A DNA stretch of 64,000 nucleotides from Chersky-840 sp050011815. GTDB taxonomy: Bacteria > Actinomycetota > Acidimicrobiia > Acidimicrobiales > UBA8190. Below the pieces are notes generated by a model that saw only the letters and a list, made by a program, of their open reading frames with translations, was not told the DNA's origin and did not search any database. Each line of letters begins with the position of its first letter. The stretch's first letter is position 1. The stretch is taken from positions 1 through 64,000 of the forward strand of contig JBEKIJ010000005.1 in the NCBI GenBank assembly GCA_050011815.1, given 5' to 3'. Positions 16,019 through 25,058 of the stretch are shown piece after piece. The translations under genes and the position numbers were made by a program.

Positions 16019-16765
16019 TCATTCCCACCGGAACGTGGCCGCGGCGATGAGGGGCGCCGCCACCGCCCACACCACGAGGACGAGCCAGGCCCAACCCGGC
16101 ACGGACTGGTCGAGCCCGAGTGCACGGTGCAGGGCGTCGGCGAGGGCGGCGGCGGGGAGGGCCTTGGCCACGGTCTGGAGCCCGGCCGGCAACTTCGAAA
16201 GGGGAGCCAGCATCCCGCTCACGAGGAGGAGCAACAGCCACAGCCCGTTGGCGGCGGCCAGGTTCACCTCGGCGCGCAGCACGCCCGCCAGCACCAGGCC
16301 GATGCCGCCGAACCCCGCCGTGGCCAGGACGACGACCACGACGGCGCGGCCCGCGCCCCCCACCGTGGGGTGCCAGCCCAGACCGAGCGCCACGGGGACG
16401 AGCACGGCCGCCTGGACCACCTCGACCACGAGGATGGCGACGATCTTGGCGCCCAGCAGCGAGGGCCGCCCCAGGGGCGTGGCGCCGAGCCGCTTGAGCA
16501 CGCCGTAGCCGCGCTCGAATCCCGTGGCGATGCTCAGGTTCACGAGGGCGGTGCCCATGACGGCCAGGGCCAGGATGCCCGGGGCCAGGAAGGTGACGGG
16601 GTGGGCGGTGCCGGTGGGCAGCAGGTGCACCTCGGAGAAGAAGACGAGGAGGATGACGGGGATCCCGATGGTGAGCAGGAGCGACTCGCCCCGTTGCAGG
16701 GTCATGCCCACCTCGGCTCGGCACTGGGCCGCGAGCCGGCGCCACACCGGGCGGGCCCGGCTCAC
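16019..16765 (-). CDS. ABC-2 type transporter permease
   Basis: A 248-residue permease with about six membrane segments (SLLLTIGIPVILLVFF, APGILALAVMGTALVN, VVVVVLATAGFGGIGLVLAG, LWLLLLLVSGMLAPL). LVNLSIATGFERGYGVLKRLGAT is typical of daunorubicin/antibiotic-resistance type ABC-2 exporters. The GTG start overlaps the stop of the ATPase gene (GTGA). Together the two genes make a half-size export system; the cargo is unknown. Confidence 0.88.
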   Translation of the reverse strand: MSRARPVWRRLAAQCRAEVGMTLQRGESLLLTIGIPVILLVFFSEVHLLPTGTAHPVTFLAPGILALAVMGTALVNLSIATGFERGYGVLKRLGATPLGRPSLLGAKIVAILVVEVVQAAVLVPVALGLGWHPTVGGAGRAVVVVVLATAGFGGIGLVLAGVLRAEVNLAAANGLWLLLLLVSGMLAPLSKLPAGLQTVAKALPAAALADALHRALGLDQSVPGWAWLVLVVWAVAAPLIAAATFRWE

Positions 16766-17694
16766 CGGTCCCCCTTGGTCACGCGCAGGTAGACCTCTTC
16801 GAGGGACCGGCGCCCGGCCCGCAGTTCGGTCAGGGGGAGGTCGTGGCCCTGCATCCACTGGGCCAGGAGGGCGAGGCGCGCCGCGGTGGCCTCGCCCGCC
16901 ACCAGGTACTGGCCGGGACGCTCCTCGGTCACCGCATCGGCGGCGTCCCCGAGGGCGGTGCCGAGCCCGGTGAGGTCGAGCCCGGCGGGCCCCTCGAACC
17001 GGATGCCGGCGTCGCCGCCGGCCGCGGCGAGCTCGGCCACGGTGCCGCGCGCCACGGCTCTCCCCCCGGCCATGATCACCACGTCGTCGGCCAGTCGCTC
17101 GGCCTCGGGCAGCTCGTGGGTGGTGAGCACGACGCAGGCCCCCCGGGCCGCCAGCTCGGCGATGACCCGGCGCACCGCCAGGCGGCCCTCGGGGTCGACC
17201 CCGGCGGTGGGCTCGTCGAGGAACACCACCTCGGGACGACCCACGATGGCGAGGGCCAGGGACAGGCGCTGCTGCTCGCCCCCCGACAGCCGCCGCCACG
17301 GGGTGCGGGCCACGGCGCCCAGCCCCACCAGCTCGAGCAACGCCTCGGGATCCTCGGGATCCTCGTAGTAGTCGGCGAAGAGCCGCAGGGCGCGGCGCGG
17401 TCCCATGACGGGGTAGACCCCGCCGCGCTGGAGCATGACGCCCATGCGGGCCACGACCCGACGGTGGTCCGACACGGGGTCGAGGCCGAGGACCCGCACC
17501 GTCCCCTCCGTGGCGCGCCGATATCCCTCGAGGGTCTCGACGGTCGAGGTCTTGCCGGCCCCGTTCGGCCCCAGGAGGGCCAGAACCTGCCCGCGTTGCG
17601 CCGAGAGCGACATGCCGTCGACGGCCGTGGTGGGGCCGTAGCGCACGACGAGGTCGCGGCATTCGACGACGGCGTCAGCGGCCGGGCTGGACAT
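16762..17694 (-). CDS. ABC transporter ATP-binding protein
   Basis: A 310-residue ATPase partner of the adjacent ABC-2 permease. Seen: Walker A LLGPNGAGKTSTVE, Q-loop VMLQRGGVYP, signature RLSGGEQQRLSLALAI, Walker B VVFLDEPTAGVDP and the H-loop LTTHEL. The C-terminal 80 residues form the accessory domain seen in DrrA-like drug exporters. The start ATG 17694 lies 7 nt after a TAGCCT box that overlaps the serS promoter. Confidence 0.92.
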   Translation of the reverse strand: MSSPAADAVVECRDLVVRYGPTTAVDGMSLSAQRGQVLALLGPNGAGKTSTVETLEGYRRATEGTVRVLGLDPVSDHRRVVARMGVMLQRGGVYPVMGPRRALRLFADYYEDPEDPEALLELVGLGAVARTPWRRLSGGEQQRLSLALAIVGRPEVVFLDEPTAGVDPEGRLAVRRVIAELAARGACVVLTTHELPEAERLADDVVIMAGGRAVARGTVAELAAAGGDAGIRFEGPAGLDLTGLGTALGDAADAVTEERPGQYLVAGEATAARLALLAQWMQGHDLPLTELRAGRRSLEEVYLRVTKGDR

Positions 17695-17701
17695 CGCGGC
17701 G

Positions 17702-17711
17702 AGGCTACCGT
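17702..17711. promoter_or_regulatory. overlapping divergent -10 boxes (ABC operon and serS)
   Basis: On the - strand TAGCCT (17707-17702) is 7 nt before the ABC ATPase ATG. On the + strand TACCGT (17706-17711) is 8 nt before the serS ATG. The two boxes share the TA at 17706-17707, and only 25 bp separate the two start codons. Confidence 0.6.
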
Positions 17712-17719
17712 TGCGCCCC

Positions 17720-19045
17720 ATGATCGACATCCGCCTGGCCAGGGAGAAACCCGACGCCGTGAAGGCCGCCCTGGCCCGCAAGGGGGTCGAGCTCGTCGAG
17801 GTCCAGCGCCTCCTCGACGCCGATCGCCGGGCCCGCGAGGTGGTGCAACGGCGCGACGAGTTGCGGGCCAGGGTGAAGGACCTGTCGCGCCAGGTGGGCG
17901 AGGCCCGCCGCACCGGCGACGAGGCCCGCGCCGCCGGGGCCGCCGAGGAGAGCCGCGCCGTGGGCGAGGAGGAGGCCGCCCTCGACGTCGAGGCGGCGAC
18001 GGCCCAGGCCGAGGTGCGCGAGCGGCTGCTGATGCTGCCCAACCTGCCCGCCGAGGAGGCCCCCGACGGGGCGACCGAGCACGACAACGTCGAGGTGAGG
18101 CGGTGGCCCGACACGCCGCGCCGCTACGACGAGCACCAGCGCGTCCCGCACTGGGACGTGGGCGCCACGCTGGGCATCCTCGACCTCGAACGCGGGGCCA
18201 AGTTGTCGGGCTCGATGTTCCCCCTCTACCGGGGCACCGGGGCCCGGCTGCTGCGGGCCCTGACCTCCTTCGCCCTCGACCACCACGCCGAGCTCTACGA
18301 GGAGATTCGCCCCCCCACCCTGGTGCGGACCGAGACCATGGTGTCGACGGGCCACCTGCCCAAGTTCGCCGACGACGCCTATCACCTCGAACGCGACGAC
18401 CTGTGGGCCATCCCCACCGCCGAGGTCCCCCTCACCTCGATGTTCCGCGACGAGATCCTCGACGCCGGGGACCTCCCGGTGCGGTTGACGGCGGGCACGG
18501 CCTGTTTCCGGCGCGAGGCGGGATCGGCGGGACGCGACACCCGGGGGCTGCTGCGCGTCCACGAGTTCGACAAGGTGGAGCTCTTCGCCTACGCCACCGC
18601 CGAGCAGTCCCCCGCCGAGCACGCCGCCATGGTGGAGCGGGCCGAGGCGCTGCTGCGCGAGCTCGACCTCGAGTACCGCGTCCTCGACCTGTGCACGGGT
18701 GAGCTCGGCAACGCCGCGGCGCGCACCTTCGACATCGAGGTCTACGCGCCGGGGTGCGACATGTGGTTGGAGGTGTCCTCGGTGAGCTGGTGCACCGACT
18801 ACCAGGCCCGCCGGGCCAACATCCGCTACCGCGCCCCGGCCCCCGGCGGCGGTTCGGGCGGCCCGGGCGGTTCGGGCGGCCCGCCCGTGTTCGTCCACAC
18901 CCTCAACGGCTCGGCCATCGCCTGGGGCCGGGTGTGGGCCGCGCTCATCGAGACCGGTCGGCAGCCCGACGGGTCGGTGGTGCTCCCCGCCGTCCTCGGC
19001 CCCTACCTCAGGGGCGCCACGGTCATCGAAGCCCCCAAGACCTAG
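17720..19045 (+). CDS. serS: seryl-tRNA synthetase
   Basis: Charges tRNA-Ser. The 441-residue class II synthetase begins MIDIRLAREKPDAVKAALAR (coiled-coil arm to about residue 110) and has GSMFPLYRGTGARLLRAL, motif 2 TACFRREAGSAGRDTRGLLR, and motif 3 region VHTLNGSAIAWGRVWAALIE. Between NIRYR and motif 3 it carries a Gly/Ser-rich insert (about 375-390). A TTG at 17711 in the same frame is not the start, since it is part of the -10 box. It is followed 4 bp later by a P450-like gene. Confidence 0.95.
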   Translation: MIDIRLAREKPDAVKAALARKGVELVEVQRLLDADRRAREVVQRRDELRARVKDLSRQVGEARRTGDEARAAGAAEESRAVGEEEAALDVEAATAQAEVRERLLMLPNLPAEEAPDGATEHDNVEVRRWPDTPRRYDEHQRVPHWDVGATLGILDLERGAKLSGSMFPLYRGTGARLLRALTSFALDHHAELYEEIRPPTLVRTETMVSTGHLPKFADDAYHLERDDLWAIPTAEVPLTSMFRDEILDAGDLPVRLTAGTACFRREAGSAGRDTRGLLRVHEFDKVELFAYATAEQSPAEHAAMVERAEALLRELDLEYRVLDLCTGELGNAAARTFDIEVYAPGCDMWLEVSSVSWCTDYQARRANIRYRAPAPGGGSGGPGGSGGPPVFVHTLNGSAIAWGRVWAALIETGRQPDGSVVLPAVLGPYLRGATVIEAPKT

Positions 19046-19049
19046 GAGC

Positions 19050-20339
19050 ATGGACAGGCCGACGATCTCGCCCCTGCCGCCGCTGGCGCTGTCGGTCGGA
19101 CTGCCCTGGGACGTGGCGGTCGCCGACCCCGTCGCCGCCCTGGCCGAGGCCCGTCGCCGGCTCGGCGACACCTTCGTGGTCGACAGTGGCGAGGACCGCT
19201 ACCTCTTCACCTTCTCGCCGGTCGGGGTGGCCTCTTTCTACGAATTGCCCGAGGAGCGGGCCAGCAAGGGCGTGGCCGACTGGAGGATGCTGCGCCGCAA
19301 GCTCCCCGACGAGATCTTCGTGGGCCGCCGGACCCTGCCGCACCAGCTCTTCGGGCGCGACGACGTGGCCTCCTACCTCGCCAACGTGCACCGGGCCCTC
19401 GACGCCGCGGTCGACGAGCTGGGCGCGGCCGGATCCTTCGACGTGTTCGAGCTCACCCGCCGCCTGGGCCACCGCGTCGGCCTGGCCTCGTGGGGAGGCC
19501 CCGGGTCGGCCCGGGGCGAACGCTTCGAACGGTTGTCAGCGGCGTTCGACACCCTCGACGGGTCGGAGTCCTTCGTCCACCCCGACGCCATGGCGGCGGT
19601 CGCGGCGTCGGGGAAGGCCGAGGAGCGTGGCGCCCTGGCCGTGATCGTCGAGGAGCTCGGCCGGGCCCTGCAGGAGCTGCCCGGCGTCGAGTCCGACCAT
19701 GCGCTGTTCTCCCGGGTGGCCCGGGCGTGGGCGGACCGGCCCGCCGACGAAGGCGCCCTCGGCGTCGCCCTCGACGTGGCGTTGGTCCACGTGGCGTCGA
19801 TGTCCAACCTCTTCGCCGCGCTGGGGTGGATGGTGATCGACCTCCTGGGCCATCCCGACGAGCTGGCCCGGGTGCGCGCCGGGGACCGGGCCCGGGCCGA
19901 GGTGTGCGCGCTCGAGTCGACCCGCCTGGCCCAACGGTCGATCATGGCCCGCTACGTGCTCGAGTCCGTGACCATCGACGTCGGCGACGCCGTGCACGAG
20001 GTCGGCGCGGGGGCGACCATCGCCACGCTGCTCCCCCTCACCAACACGAGCGCCGCTCCCGGCCTCGAGGTCTGGGACCCCGACCGGTGGAACCGACGGC
20101 GGCTGGCCGATCCCTCCGCCCTCGCGGCGGTCGAGCTGGTCACCGTCTTCGGCCACGGCCGCCACACCTGTCCGGCCCAGCCCTTCTCCCTGTCCACGAT
20201 GACGGCGGCCGCCTCCCGGCTGGCGGCGGCCTTCGACCTCGAGCCGGCCTGGGCCGGCGCGCCGGTGCCGGTGCGCACCCAGATCGGCGGGGTGGCGCGC
20301 GCCGCGGGGCCGTGCCCCGTCGGCTACCGGCGCCGCTGA
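19050..20339 (+). CDS. atypical cytochrome P450
   Basis: A 429-residue P450-like heme protein. Seen: ExxR helix as CALESTRLAQRS, and a heme-binding loop VFGHGRHTCPAQPFSL with the Cys ligand. The I-helix reads HVASMSNLFAALGWMV, with Asn where oxygen-activating P450s have AGxxT Thr. The same Thr-to-Asn change is known in CYP7/CYP8-type and CYP74 enzymes, some of which are isomerases or dehydratases, so a non-monooxygenase reaction is possible. The ATG follows the serS stop closely; the stop converges with glutamate decarboxylase. Confidence 0.75.
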   Translation: MDRPTISPLPPLALSVGLPWDVAVADPVAALAEARRRLGDTFVVDSGEDRYLFTFSPVGVASFYELPEERASKGVADWRMLRRKLPDEIFVGRRTLPHQLFGRDDVASYLANVHRALDAAVDELGAAGSFDVFELTRRLGHRVGLASWGGPGSARGERFERLSAAFDTLDGSESFVHPDAMAAVAASGKAEERGALAVIVEELGRALQELPGVESDHALFSRVARAWADRPADEGALGVALDVALVHVASMSNLFAALGWMVIDLLGHPDELARVRAGDRARAEVCALESTRLAQRSIMARYVLESVTIDVGDAVHEVGAGATIATLLPLTNTSAAPGLEVWDPDRWNRRRLADPSALAAVELVTVFGHGRHTCPAQPFSLSTMTAAASRLAAAFDLEPAWAGAPVPVRTQIGGVARAAGPCPVGYRRR

Positions 20340-20352
20340 CGAAGCCGCCGGC

Positions 20353-21732
20353 TCAGTGGTGGAAGCCCACGTCGCTGCGCCGGCCGATGTGGGTGTCGCG
20401 CAGGCGGTCGTCGACGCGCCGCAGGTCCTCGATCAACAGGCCGGCGAGGTCGCGGCTGAAGCCGTTGCGGACCACGATCCGCAACACGTCGACGGCGTCG
20501 AGGGCGGCGGGCATCTTGTAGGCGGGCACGAGCCACCCCTTCACCCGCAGGGCGTCGGAGACGTCGTAGACGGTGTAGGGGGCGTCGGCGATGCGGAAGG
20601 CGAAGGCGGGGATGCCGTCGCCCTTGGAGACGAGCTCGTAGGGCGCCAGCGCGGCGATCTCCCGGGCCAGCCAGCGGGCGGTGTCGCGGCTGGCCTGTTG
20701 CACCTGGCGATACCCGTGGGCGCCCAGGCGCAGGAAGTTGTAGTACTGGGCCACCACCTGCGCGCCCGGCCGTGAGAAGTTGAGGGCGAAGGTGGGCATG
20801 TTGCCCCCCAGGTAGTCGACGTTGAACACCAAGTCGTCGGGCAGCGCGGCGCGGTCGCGCCAGATGATCCACCCCACCCCGGGGTAGACGAGGCCGAACT
20901 TGTGGCCCGAGGCGTTGATGGAATGGACGCGGGGCAGGCGGAAGTCCCACTCGAGCTCGCCGTCGAGGAAGGGGGCGATGAACCCGCCCGACGCCCCGTC
21001 GACATGGATGGGCACGTCCACGCCGGTGGAGGCGGCCAGCGCGTCGAGGGCGGCCGCGATGGCCGCCACGGGCTCATAGGCACCGTCGTAGGTCGACCCC
21101 ATCACGGCCACGACGCCGATGGTGTTCTCGTCGCAGTGCGCGGCGGCGGTCTCCGCCGTCAGGCACGTCGCCACCGGGCCGACGGGGACGAGACGGGCTT
21201 CGACGTCCCAGTACCGGCAGAACTTCTCCCAGCACACCTGGACGTTGGCGCCCATGACGAGGTTGGGCCGGTCGGTGGGCTTACCCGCCGCCTGGCGGCG
21301 CTGGCGCCACAGCCACTTGAGGGCCAGGCCGCCCAACATGCAGGCTTCGCTCGAACCCGTCGTCGAGCATCCCGTGGCGCCGCCCTCCTCGGTGGCGTGC
21401 CACAGATCGGCCAGGATGTTGACGCAACGCCGCTCGAGCTCGGCGGTCATCGGGTACTCGTCCTTGTCGATCATGTTCTTGGCCGAGCATTCGGCCATCA
21501 ACTGCTCGGCGTCACGCTCCATCCAGGTGGTGACGAAGGTGGCCAGGTTGAGCCGGGCGTTGCCGTCGAGCAGCAACTCGTCGTGGACGATCTCGTAGGC
21601 GGTGTCGGCCGGCATCCCGCCCGGTGGCAGTCGGAGCTTGGGGACCTCGCTGATCTCGCCCTGCTGGGCGAACTGCGGGCGGACCTGCAGCTGGTCGGCA
21701 CCGCCGTCGGACTCGTGCACGTGGAGGGGCAT
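20353..21732 (-). CDS. gadB: glutamate decarboxylase
   Basis: Converts glutamate to GABA and CO2 with PLP. The 459-residue protein is full length for the family and shows GCSTTGSSEACMLGGLALKW, HVDGASGGFIAPFL, the PLP-lysine in SINASGHKFGLVYPGVGW and the C-terminal basic tail ending DVGFHH. In enteric bacteria and some actinobacteria it serves acid resistance. No GABA antiporter is next to it. It converges with the P450 (14-bp gap) and is divergent from nothing close. Confidence 0.93.
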   Translation of the reverse strand: MPLHVHESDGGADQLQVRPQFAQQGEISEVPKLRLPPGGMPADTAYEIVHDELLLDGNARLNLATFVTTWMERDAEQLMAECSAKNMIDKDEYPMTAELERRCVNILADLWHATEEGGATGCSTTGSSEACMLGGLALKWLWRQRRQAAGKPTDRPNLVMGANVQVCWEKFCRYWDVEARLVPVGPVATCLTAETAAAHCDENTIGVVAVMGSTYDGAYEPVAAIAAALDALAASTGVDVPIHVDGASGGFIAPFLDGELEWDFRLPRVHSINASGHKFGLVYPGVGWIIWRDRAALPDDLVFNVDYLGGNMPTFALNFSRPGAQVVAQYYNFLRLGAHGYRQVQQASRDTARWLAREIAALAPYELVSKGDGIPAFAFRIADAPYTVYDVSDALRVKGWLVPAYKMPAALDAVDVLRIVVRNGFSRDLAGLLIEDLRRVDDRLRDTHIGRRSDVGFHH

Positions 21733-21754
21733 GGCCCGGACCGTAGTGCGGTTG

Positions 21755-22930
21755 TCACCGCGGTTTCTGGTCGACGAGGACGCAGCGGGTGCCGCTGTAG
21801 ATGGTGGGCATGCACTTGTTGCAGTGGATGCACAGCGAGGCGCGCGAGGTGCCCGCCGCCATCTTCGACACCAGGTCGGGCTCGCGCAGCAAGGCCCGTG
21901 CCATGGCCACGAAGGAGAAGCCCTCGGCCAGGGCCCCCTCGACGGTGGCGAGCTCGTTGATCCCCCCCAGCAGGACGAGGGGCATGTCGAGGGCGGCGCG
22001 GAACTGCCGGGCGTAGGGGAGGAAGAAGGCCTCTTCGAAGGGGTAGTCGGGCATGAAGTGCCGTCCCACCACCCGGAACCCCAGGCGCAGCGCCCGGGGG
22101 AGGGTGGCGGCGAACTCCTGGCGCGGGGCCTCGCCCCGGAACAGGTACATGGGGTTGGCCAACGAGCTCCCGCCCGTGAGGGTGAGCGCGTCCAGGGCGC
22201 CGTCGGCCTCGAGCAGCCGGGCCACCTCGACGCTGTCCTCGAGCCACAGCCCCCCCGGCACCCCGTCGGCCATGTTGAGCTTGGCCGTCACCGCGGCCCG
22301 GTCCCCGACGGCGTCGCGCACGGTGCGGACCACCTGGCGGGCGAAGCGGGCCCGGTTCTCGACGGAGCCGCCCCACTGGTCGCGTCGGCGGTTGAGCTTG
22401 GGGCTCAGAAACGCGCTCAACAGGTAGTTGTGGCCGAGGTGAACCTCGATGCTGTCGAAGCCGGCGTCCACCACCGCCGCCGCGGCGCGCCCGTAGTCGG
22501 CGGTGACGCGGGCGATGTCGGTTTCGGTGATCTCGCGGCTGACGGTGCCGAGAGGGCTCAGGTGGCGCGACGGGGCCAGCGCCGGGGACCGGTTCGACTT
22601 CGGGTTGGCCACCGGGCCGGCATGGCCGAGCTGGGCGGCCACCGCCGCCCCGGTGTCGTGCACGGCATCGGTGAGCCGGCGCAAGTCACCGAGCACCTCG
22701 TCGTGCACGACGATGCAGTGCCGGTCGGTGCGCCCTTCGGGGGACACCGCCAGGTAGGCGACCGTCGTCATGGCGGCACCGCCCGCTCCCACGCGCCGGT
22801 GGAAGTCGATGAGCGCCTCGGTGACCTGTCCCTTGGGCGATGCGCCCTCGAAGGTCGCCGCCTTGATGAACCGGTTCCGCAGTGTGAGCGGGCCGAGCCG
22901 TCCCGGCTCGAACGCCAGGGGTGGGGTCAC
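21755..22930 (-). CDS. NADH:flavin oxidoreductase, Old Yellow Enzyme family with Fe-S Cys motif
   Basis: A 391-residue FMN TIM-barrel protein. Seen: LTLRNRFIKAATFEG, AAQLGHAG, GFDSIEVHLGHNYLLSAFLSP, the PKLNRRRDQWGGSVENRARF block and a C-terminal SLCIHCNKCMPTIYSGTRC cluster, the 4Fe-4S motif of the 2,4-dienoyl-CoA reductase subgroup. It lacks the second (FAD/NAD) half of full-length dienoyl-CoA reductase. The GTG start overlaps the response-regulator stop (GTGA); the open frame upstream of that is the regulator's shadow. Its substrate is unknown. Confidence 0.85.
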   Translation of the reverse strand: MTPPLAFEPGRLGPLTLRNRFIKAATFEGASPKGQVTEALIDFHRRVGAGGAAMTTVAYLAVSPEGRTDRHCIVVHDEVLGDLRRLTDAVHDTGAAVAAQLGHAGPVANPKSNRSPALAPSRHLSPLGTVSREITETDIARVTADYGRAAAAVVDAGFDSIEVHLGHNYLLSAFLSPKLNRRRDQWGGSVENRARFARQVVRTVRDAVGDRAAVTAKLNMADGVPGGLWLEDSVEVARLLEADGALDALTLTGGSSLANPMYLFRGEAPRQEFAATLPRALRLGFRVVGRHFMPDYPFEEAFFLPYARQFRAALDMPLVLLGGINELATVEGALAEGFSFVAMARALLREPDLVSKMAAGTSRASLCIHCNKCMPTIYSGTRCVLVDQKPR

Positions 22931-23760
22931 GCCTCGGCGGGGATCTCGAATCGGTATCCCACGCCCCGCACCGTGGTGATGATCGTGGGTGCCGAGGGGT
23001 CGGCTTCGACGTGGGTCCGCAGGCGCTTGATGTGGACGTCGAGGGTCTTGGTGTCGCCCACGTAGTCCGCACCCCAGACCCGGTCGATGAGCGTGTCGCG
23101 GGTGAGGACCCGGCCCGCGTTCTCGACGAGGAGCACGAGCAACTCGAATTCCTTGCGGCGCAGGTGGACCTCCTGGCCCCGGACGAAGACGCGGTGGCGA
23201 TCGGGGTCGACCCGGATGTCGCCCACCTCGCGCACCGCCGCCCGGTCGACCGCCTCGTCGCCCGAGGCGTGGGAGTCCGGGGCACCCAGGGGCGACCGGC
23301 GCAGCACGGCCCGCATCCGGGCCACGAGCTCGCGCAGGCGGTAGGGCTTGGTGACGTAGTCGTCCGCACCCACCTCGAGGCCGACGACGGTATCGATCTC
23401 GGTGCCCTTGGCCGTGACCATGATGATGGGCACGCGTGACCGGGCGCGGATGGAGCGGCACACGTCGACGCCCGACATCTTGGGCAACATGATGTCGAGC
23501 AGGACCAGATCGGGCTCGAAGCTGTCGAACAGGGCCAGGGCCTCGGGTCCGTCCCGGGCCACCGAGACGTCGAAGCCCTCGCGCCCGAGCCCGATCACCA
23601 GCGCGTCGACGAAGGACTCCTCGTCCTCGGCCACGAGGACCCGCACGGCGCGTTCGCTGTCGTGGCCCCGGTCCGCCGTGTCGCGGGCGCGCTCGGCCCG
23701 TCCCCCCCGGTGCGACGGGCGCGCCGGGGGGGTGGAATGGGCGCCGGCGGTATTGCTCAC
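22927..23760 (-). CDS. OmpR/PhoB-family response regulator (RegX3-like)
   Basis: A 277-residue transcription factor. Receiver: VLVAEDEE, phospho-Asp in LVLLDIMLPKMSG, TAKG and DDYVTKPY. Output: winged helix with RRKEFELLVLLVENAGRVL and TKTLDVHIKRLRTHVE, TIITTVRGVGYRF. About 40 Ser/Arg-rich residues precede the receiver; the GTG at 23760 gives this long form, and an internal GTG just before RVLVAEDE would give a normal length. It pairs with the sensor kinase 29 bp upstream, and its stop overlaps the OYE gene. Confidence 0.88.
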   Translation of the reverse strand: MSNTAGAHSTPPARPSHRGGRAERARDTADRGHDSERAVRVLVAEDEESFVDALVIGLGREGFDVSVARDGPEALALFDSFEPDLVLLDIMLPKMSGVDVCRSIRARSRVPIIMVTAKGTEIDTVVGLEVGADDYVTKPYRLRELVARMRAVLRRSPLGAPDSHASGDEAVDRAAVREVGDIRVDPDRHRVFVRGQEVHLRRKEFELLVLLVENAGRVLTRDTLIDRVWGADYVGDTKTLDVHIKRLRTHVEADPSAPTIITTVRGVGYRFEIPAEA

Positions 23761-23789
23761 GAGCGTGGCCCCGCGATGCTGCTCACGAT

Positions 23790-25058
23790 TCAGACGACCT
23801 CTGAGTGTGTCGGGAGGATGAGCCGGAACGTCGACCCTTCACCCTCGCGCGAATCGACCTCGACGTGCCCCTGGTGGTTGGCGGCCACGTGGCGGACGAT
23901 GGACAGGCCGAGCCCGGTGCCTCCGCTGTTGCGGCTGCGACCCTGGTCGACACGGTAGAAGCGCTCGAAGATCCGATCGAGGTCGCGGGCGGGGATGCCC
24001 ACACCCTGATCCTCGATGTCGAGGCGCACCTGGCCGTCGGCGACCCGCCCGGCGAAACGCACCGCGCTGCCGTCGTAGGAGAACTTCACGGCGTTCTCGA
24101 GAAGGTTGTAGAGCGCGGAGACGAGTTGGCGCCGGTCCCCGAGGACCGTGACCGGCGGTGAGGGCTCTTCGAGCTCGATCTTCACGTCGCGCTGATCGGC
24201 GGCGGCGCGCATGCGCTCGACGGCCTCGGCCATGATGAGGTTCACGAGCACGGGCTCGCGCGGGGGAGCCTCTTCGGCTTCGATGCGCGACAGATCGAGC
24301 AGGTCGTCGATGATCCGGCTGATCCGAAAAGCCTCGGTGTGGATGCGGCTGGCGAGGCGCTGGGCCACGGTGGGGTCCTTCTCCGCCGCCAGGGTCTCGG
24401 CCAGCAGACCGATGGCGCCCATCGGCGTCTTCAACTCGTGGCTCACGTTGGCCACGAAATCGCGACGGATCTCCTCGAGGCGCCGACGTTCCGACACGTC
24501 GTCGATCGCCGCGATCACCCCCAACGTGCGTCGGCCGTCGTCGATGAGTTGCGTGGACACCGCCAACGTGCGTCGTGGCGGTCCGTAGAGGTCGAGCGTG
24601 CGGTGCGCCGAGCCTTGCTTCCAGGCATCGGCGAGGAGGTCAACCACGGCTTCGGCCGCCAGGGCGTCGCCATGGCGTCCGCCCATGAGGCCCACGGCAC
24701 GCGCGTTGCGGAACACGACGGTGCCGTTCTCGTCGCACACGATGACGCCCTGGGGGAGGGTGTCGAGGGCGCGCCGCAGTCGAATGGCGTCCGACGACGA
24801 CTCCGCCACCGCTTCGGCGGCGCGGTCGGTGACGAGTTCGAGGTGGTGCAGGGCCGGCTCGATCCCCATCCCGTGGTCCTCGGCCGGGGCGTCGACGCCG
24901 AGTCGCGACGCCAGGGCGGAGAGTCGCTGCTCGAGGGATCGGCGCCCTGACCTCCGTCCCAGGATGGTGGCCACGATGATCCCGACGATGGCCACCACAC
25001 CGAGAGCGATGAAGCCGGCGACGACCAGGTTCGAAGACACGCTGCTTGCGCCGAGCAC
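23790..25058 (-). CDS. sensor histidine kinase (SenX3/PhoR-like)
   Basis: A 422-residue membrane kinase. One hydrophobic N-terminal segment (about 10-33, NLVVAGFIALGVVAIVGIIVATIL), a PAS-like region (LPQGVIVCDENGTVVFRNARA), H-box FVANVSHELKTPMGAIGLLA, N-box LYNLLENAVKFS, G1 DQGVGIP and G2 GGTGLGLSIV. The layout equals mycobacterial SenX3, which senses phosphate via PhoU/Pst, but no pst or phoU gene is in the window. GTG 25058 is the first start before the membrane segment. The partner regulator follows. Confidence 0.9.
   Translation of the reverse strand: MLGASSVSSNLVVAGFIALGVVAIVGIIVATILGRRSGRRSLEQRLSALASRLGVDAPAEDHGMGIEPALHHLELVTDRAAEAVAESSSDAIRLRRALDTLPQGVIVCDENGTVVFRNARAVGLMGGRHGDALAAEAVVDLLADAWKQGSAHRTLDLYGPPRRTLAVSTQLIDDGRRTLGVIAAIDDVSERRRLEEIRRDFVANVSHELKTPMGAIGLLAETLAAEKDPTVAQRLASRIHTEAFRISRIIDDLLDLSRIEAEEAPPREPVLVNLIMAEAVERMRAAADQRDVKIELEEPSPPVTVLGDRRQLVSALYNLLENAVKFSYDGSAVRFAGRVADGQVRLDIEDQGVGIPARDLDRIFERFYRVDQGRSRNSGGTGLGLSIVRHVAANHQGHVEVDSREGEGSTFRLILPTHSEVV

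Noticed and set aside
13429..16050. Long + strand open frame over the SDR and amidase
   Set aside because: No domain signature, low-complexity His/Gly/Arg text, and it mirrors the amidase repeats.
16843..18702. Long + strand open frame across the ABC ATPase and serS
   Set aside because: The strand and frame conflict with two clear genes (Walker motifs and SerRS motifs).
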